Source: Bryobacterales bacterium
GTDB taxonomy: Bacteria > Acidobacteriota > Terriglobia > Bryobacterales > Bryobacteraceae
Length of the DNA stretch: 57,717 nucleotides
Reading direction: 5' to 3'
Assembly (NCBI GenBank): GCA_003167495.1
Contig: PMSX01000317.1
Span: 6,624-64,340 of the forward strand
Part shown: positions 32,707 through 40,286 of the stretch, piece after piece
How the letters are laid out: every line of letters starts with the position of its first letter
Numbering within the stretch: the first letter of the stretch is position 1
Notes under the pieces: generated by a model
The model's input: the letters and a program-made list of their open reading frames with translations, nothing else
Database searches by the model: none
Told to the model about the DNA's origin: nothing
Position numbers and translations under genes: made by a program

Positions 32707-33583
32707 AGATCTTTTCCAGCGTGTTGACCACGTAGCTCCTACAGCGTTCATAGCTGACGCTCGGCCCTTGGCGTGTTATGTCAAGGTCAACGCACAGCCA
32801 GCCTTTGTATGAAATCGACTTAAGAACGTGGTGGCAAGCCGGAAAATCTACCTCTCCGTCACCTAGGTCGAAGATGTTAGGCAGGAAGTTTATCTCAAGG
32901 CCCGCGCGTTTTGCATCTTTGTAATCGGCAAACATCAAGCGATGTTTGTGCTTGTCAAGAACAGCCGCCGTGTCTCCGCCTCCGAGATAAACATGCGCCG
33001 TGTCGGGAGAAAAATGAAAAACCTTTGGATCGGTGAGAGCCATGCAGCGATCGATCTCTTCCGGAGTTTGAACCATCTGCCCGAGATGATTGTGCAAGCC
33101 GGCTTTGAACCCCATCTCGGTAGCCTTTTGGCCAAGCACATTGTAGAACGAACACATGGTTTCGAATGCACCCGGTTTATCGGTGCGCTTCGGCGAAAAG
33201 ACAACTAGGTGATTCGCTCCAAAGCGCTGCAGGAACTCCATTGCTTCTTTTGCGTTCTTGAGGATATTCGCGTGTTGCGCCGTGTCATCGGCCGCGCCGT
33301 TGAACGAAATCGTGATGACATGCAGTCCGCGCTTCGAGACTTCGCTTTCCAATAACGCCGGTGTGAGGTCGTATTTTTTCAGTATGGCGGGGAATTGAGT
33401 CATGCGGATTCCAATGAAGCCGGTATCGCGCATGATGTCTAGAATGTCCGTAAAAGGCGTTCCAGGATACGAGTTCCACAAGCTGGCTCCCAGCGCCCAC
33501 TTTACGTTACGATTGGCGGGGAGTTGCACCGCGGCGCGTGCCAGGGTCGCAGCAATGGCAAACAGAGAATCTCTGCGGGTCAT
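32699..33583 (-). CDS. Exported sugar phosphate isomerase/epimerase-like TIM-barrel protein
   Basis: The 294-residue protein has an N-terminal twin-arginine-like leader ('MTRRDSLFAIAATLARAA') followed by an AP-endonuclease-2/xylose-isomerase-like barrel (IolE type). Probable metal-site strands are 'GLHNHLGQMV', 'HFSPDTAHVYLGGG', 'MFADYKDA' and the C-terminal 'GWLCVDLDI'. Related proteins act on inositol or keto-sugars; the substrate here is unknown. It is translationally coupled to the amidohydrolase gene. Confidence 0.72.
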   Translation of the reverse strand: MTRRDSLFAIAATLARAAVQLPANRNVKWALGASLWNSYPGTPFTDILDIMRDTGFIGIRMTQFPAILKKYDLTPALLESEVSKRGLHVITISFNGAADDTAQHANILKNAKEAMEFLQRFGANHLVVFSPKRTDKPGAFETMCSFYNVLGQKATEMGFKAGLHNHLGQMVQTPEEIDRCMALTDPKVFHFSPDTAHVYLGGGDTAAVLDKHKHRLMFADYKDAKRAGLEINFLPNIFDLGDGEVDFPACHHVLKSISYKGWLCVDLDITRQGPSVSYERCRSYVVNTLEKIYA

Positions 33584-33636
33584 GCGGACTAGGATACACG
33601 TCGTTAGCGTAAAATGGAGCGTTTGACCAAGACGAC

Positions 33637-33667
33637 CGTAACTTTTGATCGCCTCCCTGCGAACGTT
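33637..33667 (+). promoter_or_regulatory. Possible ECF-type promoter upstream of sigma factor gene
   Basis: GTAACTTTT (33637-33645) and CGAACGTT (33659-33666) have the AAC-type -35 and CG-rich -10 character of ECF sigma promoters, with a short spacer, ahead of the sigma gene at 33684. Autoregulation would explain them. The match is by eye and the leader would be short. Confidence 0.28.
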
Positions 33668-33683
33668 CTTGTGAGGCCTACCG

Positions 33684-34250
33684 GTGCCTGGTGACGACGC
33701 CGTTCCACCCGGCCGGTCTGTGCGGGACGGGGATATCGGAGCGCTAATGGTCGCCTATCAACAGTCCGATCCAGAAGCAGCAACAGCCTTGGTTACCCAA
33801 CTTTCGCCACAAATTTTTCAGTTTTTTCTCGCACAGTGCCGCAACCGCGCCGAAGCGGAAGATCTATTGCAGGATTTTTGGCTGCGTATTCACAAGGCGC
33901 GCGCCACATTCCGGCCCGGGGAACCGTTGTTGCCCTGGTTGTACGCAATCGCGCGCCGGGTGAGAGTGGATCGCTATCGCAAAACAAAATCCGCTAGAGA
34001 GCACGAGGTTCTAAGCGAACAGTTGCCCGAGAAAGTCTCACCAGAGACCGGCCGGCAGACACCACCACAGATTTCGGAAATGCTCCAGTCTCTGCCAGAA
34101 TCGCAACGGGAGGTGCTGCTGCTTTTGAAGGTTTCGGGCCTAAGCTTGGAAGAGGTGGCGCGCGCCACGGGAGTCAGTATCGGGTCAGTAAAACAAAAAG
34201 CGCATAGGGCGTACGAAAGTCTACGCAAGCGCTTAGGGAGGAGCGAATGA
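33684..34250 (+). CDS. ECF-type RNA polymerase sigma factor
   Basis: The product (188 residues from GTG 33684; ATG 33747 possible) has sigma region 2 ('NRAEAEDLLQDFWLRIHKAR', 'LPWLYAIARRVRVDRYRK') and region 4 ('LPESQREVLLLLKVSGLSLE' followed by 'VARATGVSIGSVKQKAHRA', a helix-turn-helix), with no regions 1 or 3. It directs RNA polymerase to a stress regulon that cannot be defined from the sequence. It overlaps the NrsF-like anti-sigma gene by 4 bp (ATGA). Confidence 0.9.
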   Translation: MPGDDAVPPGRSVRDGDIGALMVAYQQSDPEAATALVTQLSPQIFQFFLAQCRNRAEAEDLLQDFWLRIHKARATFRPGEPLLPWLYAIARRVRVDRYRKTKSAREHEVLSEQLPEKVSPETGRQTPPQISEMLQSLPESQREVLLLLKVSGLSLEEVARATGVSIGSVKQKAHRAYESLRKRLGRSE

Positions 34251-34933
34251 GCGACGATCCGAATATTCCCTTCCCGTCGGGCGAGCCGCCCGATGCCGCT
34301 CTTATCGCGAGAATTAGCACGCAACTTGCAGCTCGTTCAAAACCGATCCGGCCTTTACCTTCGAATGTCATTCTTTGGATCATCAGCCTAGCTGTATTTG
34401 CAGCAATTTCGTTCATAGTTGCGAGCCTTGTTGGATTCAAAGCGATTGCCGTACTCAGCGGCGAAGAGATGGCACTGTATTATGGCGCGGTTTTGCTTTT
34501 CGCCGGGTTGTTCGCGCGCGCCGTGATTGAGCGGATGATACCGGGCGAAAAACGCCTCTTGCGGTCCTCTATTTTGTGGATCGCCGCTCTCTCTGCCTTG
34601 GGTATGGTGATAGCTGGTCTGTTCTCCGATCACAGCACCGAGAGTTTCGTTTCGCAGGGTATACCGTGTCTACGCTTGGGCGTGATCAGCGCGTTGATCA
34701 GTGGCTTACTTGGCTGGCGCTTGCTCCAACGCGGTTATCTGGTGTCTCCGCGCGAAACCACTGTGCTCTTCGGTTTCTTTGCCGGCCTTGTGGGGGTCGC
34801 GGTGCTGGCTCTGCACTGCCCTATTCGCAATTCATTGCACTGCTTGGTGTGGCATCTTGGAGCCATGGTGCTGGCCGGTTTGGTTGGACTCATTCTTGGA
34901 AAGTTTCTTGAAAGCTACGGCTATGCTGATTGA
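34247..34933 (+). CDS. NrsF/DUF1109-like membrane anti-sigma factor
   Basis: The 228-residue protein has a short cytosolic N-terminus and six predicted membrane segments. The C-terminal 'LHCLVWHLGAMVLAGLVGL' segment with Cys and His residues resembles the NrsF (DUF1109) family, which holds ECF sigma factors at the membrane. Coupling to the sigma gene by ATGA supports an anti-sigma role. The signal it senses is unknown. It overlaps the following DUF2721 gene by 11 bp. Confidence 0.75.
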   Translation: MSDDPNIPFPSGEPPDAALIARISTQLAARSKPIRPLPSNVILWIISLAVFAAISFIVASLVGFKAIAVLSGEEMALYYGAVLLFAGLFARAVIERMIPGEKRLLRSSILWIAALSALGMVIAGLFSDHSTESFVSQGIPCLRLGVISALISGLLGWRLLQRGYLVSPRETTVLFGFFAGLVGVAVLALHCPIRNSLHCLVWHLGAMVLAGLVGLILGKFLESYGYAD

Positions 34934-35378
34934 CGATCCGCTTCAAGTTGTTGCGTCAGCGGTTACGCCGGTGGTTTTGGTTTCTGCAACGGCTATTCTG
35001 ATCTCAGGCGTTAATTCGCGCCACATCGCTATTGCCGACCGCATCCGCTCGCTGACTGCGGAATATCGGAACGCTGCCACCAATCCGGCTAGGCGAGCCG
35101 GAATTGACAGGCAGTTGCCCATCTTCCACCTCCGAGTCCAGCTAGCTTCATGGTCTATTCGCGGGCTGTATCTCGCTTCCGCCTGCTTCATAACGATGGC
35201 GCTTATCATTAGCGCTACTCTTTGGCGCCAGATGATCGCCGTTGCGACCTTGCCGCTCTTCATTGGCGGCATCATATTGGTTCTTTTTTCCATTGTCTGT
35301 GAGTTATGGGAGCTTCAGGAGGCGAACCGCACCCTCTTCGAAGAGATCTCAGACCTGAAGCAAACGACGAAGGCTTAA
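34923..35378 (+). CDS. DUF2721 family membrane protein
   Basis: The 151-residue protein starts at ATG 34923 inside the anti-sigma gene. It has an N-terminal membrane segment ('VTPVVLVSATAILISGVNSR'), a cytosolic basic helix ('RHIAIADRIRSL') and two further membrane segments, the DUF2721 pattern. Function is unknown. The overlap places it in the sigma/anti-sigma operon, so it may be part of signal sensing or a regulon target. The stop overlaps the convergent cytochrome gene by 4 bp. Confidence 0.78.
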   Translation: MLIDDPLQVVASAVTPVVLVSATAILISGVNSRHIAIADRIRSLTAEYRNAATNPARRAGIDRQLPIFHLRVQLASWSIRGLYLASACFITMALIISATLWRQMIAVATLPLFIGGIILVLFSIVCELWELQEANRTLFEEISDLKQTTKA

Positions 35379-37222
35379 AGCGTCTTCAAGTACTCCACCA
35401 ATTGCTTCTTCTCTTCATCCTTTAGCGTTGTGCCCCAAAGATGTCCAGCGTTGCTATTGCCTCGGTCACTCGTATCGTAGCGGAAACCCACGCGTTGCGC
35501 CTCCGCACCCTGCGAAATGAATCCGACCTTTTCAGGGTCGATCACATCATAACCACGGTAAAACACTTTCGGCCGGTTCGACGGGACACTCAGAAGATCT
35601 GTCAAGCCGGGTACGGAGCCATTATGTAGGTACGGTCCACGCAGCCAAAGGCCTTCCAGCGTCACATTTACATAGCCGTTCTGCTTTCCAAAATGATGGA
35701 AACGCCAGCTATAGCGCGCCGTGTACCGGTTATAGGCAGTGGCTGCGCTTTGCGTCCACATCTCAATCCTATTGCGGTCGGTAGCCAGCATGGGGTTGTC
35801 AATCGGCTCTACCTTGCCGGTCCGCTCGCCACCCGGCGCATGGCATTGGGCGCACTGCCGGTCATAAATCTCCTTTCCTTTCGCGGCTAGCGTTTGATCG
35901 ATGGGGAAAGGATATTTGGGAGGTTGCGCGTCGTTCATGAACGCAGCAATTCGCTTCAGGCTCGATTCTTTTTCAGGCTTCTTAAAGTCGTTGTCCACCC
36001 ATTTCAAGGGTGTGCCGTCCCCGATCGCGGAACTGAGCAACACTTCCTGGAGAGAAGTGTTAAGTCCGTCCCAATGGAACGAGCGATTTGTGTGTGTTTT
36101 TAAATCCCACAGCGGCTCCATGTCGGAATTACCGAGGCTACCATCGGGTGGCTGCTTCAGATAGCGATACTTCACTAAATTGAAGGGATCGATGCGCCCA
36201 TTGCCGGCAGAAGTGAGTGGCTGCAGTAAGCCGTAGTTCGCGTATTCATTCTTTTGCGCAAGCAAAGTGTATTTTACGATCGGGATCAAGGCGAAGCGAT
36301 AGGTGAGGCGATCTAAGAAAGAAAGACGGTAATTCTTGGCGATTTCGGCCATTAGAATCGATGAATTGAAACGTGGGTCACTAGCGCAGTCAATCAAAAA
36401 ACGCAAATATGCCTGAGGAATCTGGGTTTGCCCGGGGCCACCTGGGACAATCGTCGGCTTGTCCAACGGATGAATACGATAGGTAGAAGCATGACACACG
36501 GCGCAGTTTATACCAACACGGTCAACTCCAATGGTTTGTTTGGTAAACCCAACCGGCAATTCGCGGCCTTCGGCGAAAATCATGCCTATCGCAGCGTAGC
36601 CTCCGGGACGGGGAAGCTTGTCAGGGAATACGCGAGGTAAGACAAGCCAGAGCCAATAGGGGACACCGGAGGTACTCTCAGTGCCAATGGAGCCATACAA
36701 AAAATGCTCTTCATCGGACGCGAAATAGGTGGGAGGTAGTTCGCGAAAGAATTCGAAATACGTAACTCCGCCAATCATTAGAAGCAATAGCAGGCCGATG
36801 GCCGCCAGCCGGAGCTTTACGACTGGGCTTTTGGGCGCGATGACGTAGGGCGAAACGGGAGTTCTAACAGCAAGAGTGAGTAGAATCGCCTCCGGTATCA
36901 GGAAAGTAAGGTCAAATAGTCCAAGAACGAAGTAGTCACGATTGAATCCAAGGAAGAAGACTACTCCCACAAGGCGTGCTAAGACTGTGAGCCATGACAC
37001 TGGAGGATAGCGCAAGGGCTCGAGAGCAGCCGGAATATAGAAGAGACTGAGCAGAATCAGAAACAGCGCCGACACCGTAACCCAGAGCAACGGATAAGCG
37101 GACGGAAAGGAAAAGGCTACTAGCGTTTCGCCGGGCAGAATCAGCGACGGAATAGCGATGAGTAGGTTCGCGAAGATTCCCAGCCACACCACACGTCCAA
37201 ACCAGATTGCATAAGTGTTCAT
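35375..37222 (-). CDS. Large membrane-anchored di-haem c-type cytochrome (RoxA/peroxidase-like)
   Basis: The 615-residue protein has about five N-terminal membrane segments (roughly residues 8-155), then a large periplasmic part. Two haem c sites are CAVCH at 240-244 and CAQCH at 457-461. 'SFHWDGLNTSLQE' and 'GPYLHNGSVPGLTDLL' are shared with its neighbour and resemble di-haem peroxidase/RoxA (rubber oxygenase) relatives with a similar haem spacing. It is probably a periplasmic oxidase or electron-transfer protein; the substrate is unknown. It is the last gene of a leftward operon, 27 bp after the next cytochrome. Confidence 0.7.
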   Translation of the reverse strand: MNTYAIWFGRVVWLGIFANLLIAIPSLILPGETLVAFSFPSAYPLLWVTVSALFLILLSLFYIPAALEPLRYPPVSWLTVLARLVGVVFFLGFNRDYFVLGLFDLTFLIPEAILLTLAVRTPVSPYVIAPKSPVVKLRLAAIGLLLLLMIGGVTYFEFFRELPPTYFASDEEHFLYGSIGTESTSGVPYWLWLVLPRVFPDKLPRPGGYAAIGMIFAEGRELPVGFTKQTIGVDRVGINCAVCHASTYRIHPLDKPTIVPGGPGQTQIPQAYLRFLIDCASDPRFNSSILMAEIAKNYRLSFLDRLTYRFALIPIVKYTLLAQKNEYANYGLLQPLTSAGNGRIDPFNLVKYRYLKQPPDGSLGNSDMEPLWDLKTHTNRSFHWDGLNTSLQEVLLSSAIGDGTPLKWVDNDFKKPEKESSLKRIAAFMNDAQPPKYPFPIDQTLAAKGKEIYDRQCAQCHAPGGERTGKVEPIDNPMLATDRNRIEMWTQSAATAYNRYTARYSWRFHHFGKQNGYVNVTLEGLWLRGPYLHNGSVPGLTDLLSVPSNRPKVFYRGYDVIDPEKVGFISQGAEAQRVGFRYDTSDRGNSNAGHLWGTTLKDEEKKQLVEYLKTL

Positions 37223-37249
37223 AATTCTGCTTTTTCTCCGTCACTCCCG

Positions 37250-38788
37250 CTACAATGTCTTCATAAACTCGACTAAATCGAGTTTTTGATCAAGGGGCAA
37301 AGTGGTGCCAAACAGATGGCCCGAGTTCGCGTTGCCGGGGAGCCCAGTGTCATACCAGAAGCCGTTTTGGCGGGCATCGGGAGTGTCATACACAAACCCG
37401 ACCCTGTGTTGATCGTAGACATCGTAGCCTCGCGCGAATTGTTTAGGCCGGTCGGCTGGATCGCTGAGTAAGTCGAGCAATGTGGGAACCGAGCCATTGT
37501 GTAAATACGGCGAGCGAGCCCACACGCCGTCCAGGGGCTGATTGGCATACCCGTTGGTCTTTGCGAAATGAGTGAAGCGGTATTGGCTGTCGGGATAGAG
37601 CTCGGCTTGATTGCCTGTCAGCGCGTAAGTGTAGGAGTTCAGACGATGGGGGTCGGTCCCGATGCTAGCGATGTCTTCCACCGTCCCGGTCTTCGGTGCT
37701 CCGAAACTGTGGCACTCGGCGCAGTGTTGATCAAAGATCGCTTTCCCGCGCGTGCTGCGAGACTGATCAATACCGAATGGATATTTTGGCGGCGGCAACG
37801 TCCAGATCCAATCGTGAATGCGCTGTAAGCTGGCATGATCAACAGTCGCGGGAGTCACTCCTGCGCCAAGTGAGGCACTGAGATTGCGTTCATCCACCGA
37901 AGTGTTGTTACCATCCCAATGCAGATGCATTCCTTCGCGCGGTTGTTGATTCCAGAGAGAAGGAAAGTCACAGGCCCCAATCAGTTCTTCGTGCGGCAGC
38001 AAGTTCAGGTTCCAATTGAATTGAATTGCCTTGTAGGGGTTAAAGGTATCAACCCGGCCGCGTCCCCAATCGGGCAGTGCCCCATTCAGTAGCGGCCCAA
38101 TACGGTTCTGCAGCGACACAGTTTGAAGCTTTAACTGGCCGATGACAATCAGATGCAAAAGCAGTTTCTGAATCAGACTAACGTGCTCGCCCATCCCCTC
38201 AGCTGTTGCGATGACACTGTCGGCCGTGACGCGGTCATCCAAACTTGCGTCCTCGATGAACCGGAAGAAACGTTCGATGTCGAACTGATGCGCCGGCATT
38301 CCCAGTACGATCTGCGTTGGGCTCTGTGGAGATTCGCGAACTGTTCCTGTGTGACAGACTGCGCAATTCAACCCGACCTGTTCAACACCCAACCGCCAGC
38401 GGCGCGAAACACCGATGGGCAGTTCGTGGCCAGGCTCAAAGACTAAGCCGAGTGAGGAGTACCCGCCTGGTAGCTTGTCAGGACAAAGCGCCGGTAGCGT
38501 TTTGAAAATGAGATACGGCGGAAGCACACCTCCTATCTGAGTAAAGATCGTGCCACCTGGCTCACTGCCAATAGATCCGTACTTGAAATGATCCTGAATA
38601 TTTGAATAGTAATGAGTGCGGTCGGCCGTGAAGTAATAGAACGCTCCGATCGCCAAAAGCCCGATTAGTAGTAAGCCAATGATGAGCAGCCAGCGGCGTG
38701 AACGATGCTGGTGTTCGTCAACCGGGCTCGAATAAACGTAGTCTTTGAGTACGCCTTCAGTGGTTCGTACATCTACTTCTTCAGGCAT
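37250..38788 (-). CDS. Di-haem c-type cytochrome, single membrane anchor (RoxA/peroxidase-like)
   Basis: The 512-residue protein has a cytosolic N-terminus, one membrane segment (about 33-53) and a periplasmic domain with haem sites CAVCH at 142-146 and CAECH at 356-360. The spacing is 214, against 217 in the downstream paralogue. Shared motifs include 'LHWDGNNTSVDE' and 'SPYLHNGSVPTLLDLL'. The C-terminal 'VEFMKTL' closely resembles the paralogue's. The two probably arose by duplication and may act together. It follows the OYE-family gene by 17 bp. Confidence 0.7.
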   Translation of the reverse strand: MPEEVDVRTTEGVLKDYVYSSPVDEHQHRSRRWLLIIGLLLIGLLAIGAFYYFTADRTHYYSNIQDHFKYGSIGSEPGGTIFTQIGGVLPPYLIFKTLPALCPDKLPGGYSSLGLVFEPGHELPIGVSRRWRLGVEQVGLNCAVCHTGTVRESPQSPTQIVLGMPAHQFDIERFFRFIEDASLDDRVTADSVIATAEGMGEHVSLIQKLLLHLIVIGQLKLQTVSLQNRIGPLLNGALPDWGRGRVDTFNPYKAIQFNWNLNLLPHEELIGACDFPSLWNQQPREGMHLHWDGNNTSVDERNLSASLGAGVTPATVDHASLQRIHDWIWTLPPPKYPFGIDQSRSTRGKAIFDQHCAECHSFGAPKTGTVEDIASIGTDPHRLNSYTYALTGNQAELYPDSQYRFTHFAKTNGYANQPLDGVWARSPYLHNGSVPTLLDLLSDPADRPKQFARGYDVYDQHRVGFVYDTPDARQNGFWYDTGLPGNANSGHLFGTTLPLDQKLDLVEFMKTL

Positions 38789-38805
38789 TGCTTTCGTTCC
38801 TCACT

Positions 38806-40155
38806 TCACAGCACGGCGGACTTTTCTTGCTCTGAAAATTGCGACGGTTTGTAGACTTTCATGATTTCGGCGATCATTGCGTCGTGGTCGCCGTCAAACC
38901 GCCGGACATCGTAACACCCTAACGGATTGGCTGGGGCATTGACTAAACACCGATTGCAGAAGGTGCACGGCTTTGCCGGTAAATCCTCGCCGGACTGTAG
39001 TGTCTCTGGGAGGTCGCGGTTCGCAATCAGCGGGCGGGCAATGGAAACGGCGTCCGTATAGCCTTCTGAAATCACCCGGCGGATCACCTTGGCGTCCTGA
39101 TATCCGCCGGTATTGATTATGGGAACAGTGACGTTCTTTTTGATTTCACGGGAGTACTCGGCGGAAACGGCCTGCACGGGGTGCGATTTCTTTGTGCGGT
39201 TCCAAAATAAGCTCACAATCGGGCGAAACAGTCTGAAGTGAAACGCCGTGTAGTTCAGGTAACCGCGAACACCACTTGAGATAATCGCGCCGTACCACCA
39301 ATTAAACTCATCCACCGGGAGGCCACCCGAGGGCAACAGCGGGTGCGGGAATATGCTGCCGATTGACACGTGAATCGCATCGACGCCTGCTTCTTCGGCC
39401 CATTGAGCAACTTGGATGCCTTCGTCGAGCGTGTTCCCCTTCTTCTCCCAAGGGAACAGCGCATTGCCGAAATCGACGGCGTTCAACTTCGCTTGTATGT
39501 GATAATCTGAGCCAACCTCTTTGCGGATAGCATGGATGATTTCAAGGAGAAACGCGGCCCGATTGCGTAGGACTCCTCCGTATTCGTCTTTACGGTCGTT
39601 AATCGCCGAACTCAGGAACTGAGTGATCAGGTACCCGTGGGAGGCATGCAATTCCACGCCATCGAGCCCTGCTTCTCGCGCTCTCCGCGCCCCATCCGCA
39701 AACTGCCGAATCGTATCTTTAATCTGTTGCAGCGACATGGCTTCACAGAGGAGGCCATGAAATGTATCCATTCGATTGGTAGAAGAGAGCGCCTTTTGCC
39801 TGAAGTTTTCAACCCCCGGATTGTCGCGCTGCCGTCCACTGTGACTCAGTTGCATAATGTACTTGCAGTCGTGACGGTGAACAGCTTCGCCGACAGCGCG
39901 CCAGAAGGGGATCTTGTCGTCACTATCGACCATGGCATAGTTCGGGAGAATGCGTCCGCGCAGATGTACCGGAACGAAAGAGGATATGATGGCTCCCACG
40001 CCTCCGCGCGCAAACGACTCTTCCCAGTTGATGCGCGCCTGGGTACCAGAGCCGTCGTAGTTATCGAAGCGCCCTGAGATGCTGGAACGGAACAAACGGT
40101 TCTTGACCTTGAGATTGCGAAAGGTCAACGGTTCGAAAATCGTGTCATTGTTCAT
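38806..40155 (-). CDS. Old Yellow Enzyme-family NADH:flavin oxidoreductase with C-terminal Cys cluster
   Basis: The 449-residue protein is an FMN-binding TIM barrel: 'FEPLTFRNLKVKNRLFRSSI', 'IMQLSHSGRQ', 'GVELHASHGYLITQFLSSAI' and 'NDRKDEYGG' are family hallmarks. Four cysteines at 397, 400, 403 and 414 could bind a 4Fe-4S cluster, as in 2,4-dienoyl-CoA reductase-type members, but the FAD/NAD domain of those enzymes is absent. No signal peptide is seen. It is first in a leftward operon with the two di-haem cytochromes. It would reduce an unknown unsaturated substrate. Confidence 0.82.
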   Translation of the reverse strand: MNNDTIFEPLTFRNLKVKNRLFRSSISGRFDNYDGSGTQARINWEESFARGGVGAIISSFVPVHLRGRILPNYAMVDSDDKIPFWRAVGEAVHRHDCKYIMQLSHSGRQRDNPGVENFRQKALSSTNRMDTFHGLLCEAMSLQQIKDTIRQFADGARRAREAGLDGVELHASHGYLITQFLSSAINDRKDEYGGVLRNRAAFLLEIIHAIRKEVGSDYHIQAKLNAVDFGNALFPWEKKGNTLDEGIQVAQWAEEAGVDAIHVSIGSIFPHPLLPSGGLPVDEFNWWYGAIISSGVRGYLNYTAFHFRLFRPIVSLFWNRTKKSHPVQAVSAEYSREIKKNVTVPIINTGGYQDAKVIRRVISEGYTDAVSIARPLIANRDLPETLQSGEDLPAKPCTFCNRCLVNAPANPLGCYDVRRFDGDHDAMIAEIMKVYKPSQFSEQEKSAVL

Positions 40156-40198
40156 GTCGCTCCGTGTTTGCTCAGATATAGTGTCATAGAACGCCTTT

Positions 40199-40237
40199 CC
40201 GTTTCAAGTGGCGGTAGTTTGCCGGAAAATGAAACGG
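40199..40237. promoter_or_regulatory. Inverted repeat between divergent OYE operon and coiled-coil protein gene
   Basis: CCGTTTCA (40199-40206) and TGAAACGG (40230-40237) form a perfect 8-bp inverted repeat, extendable with a wobble pair, separated by 23 nt. It sits in the 131-bp divergent promoter region. It could be an operator for a dimeric regulator; no regulator gene is adjacent. Confidence 0.45.
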
Positions 40238-40286
40238 AGATCGTGGTTTTGGCACTATTCTCGGTAATGCCGCAAGGAGGCCCTCT

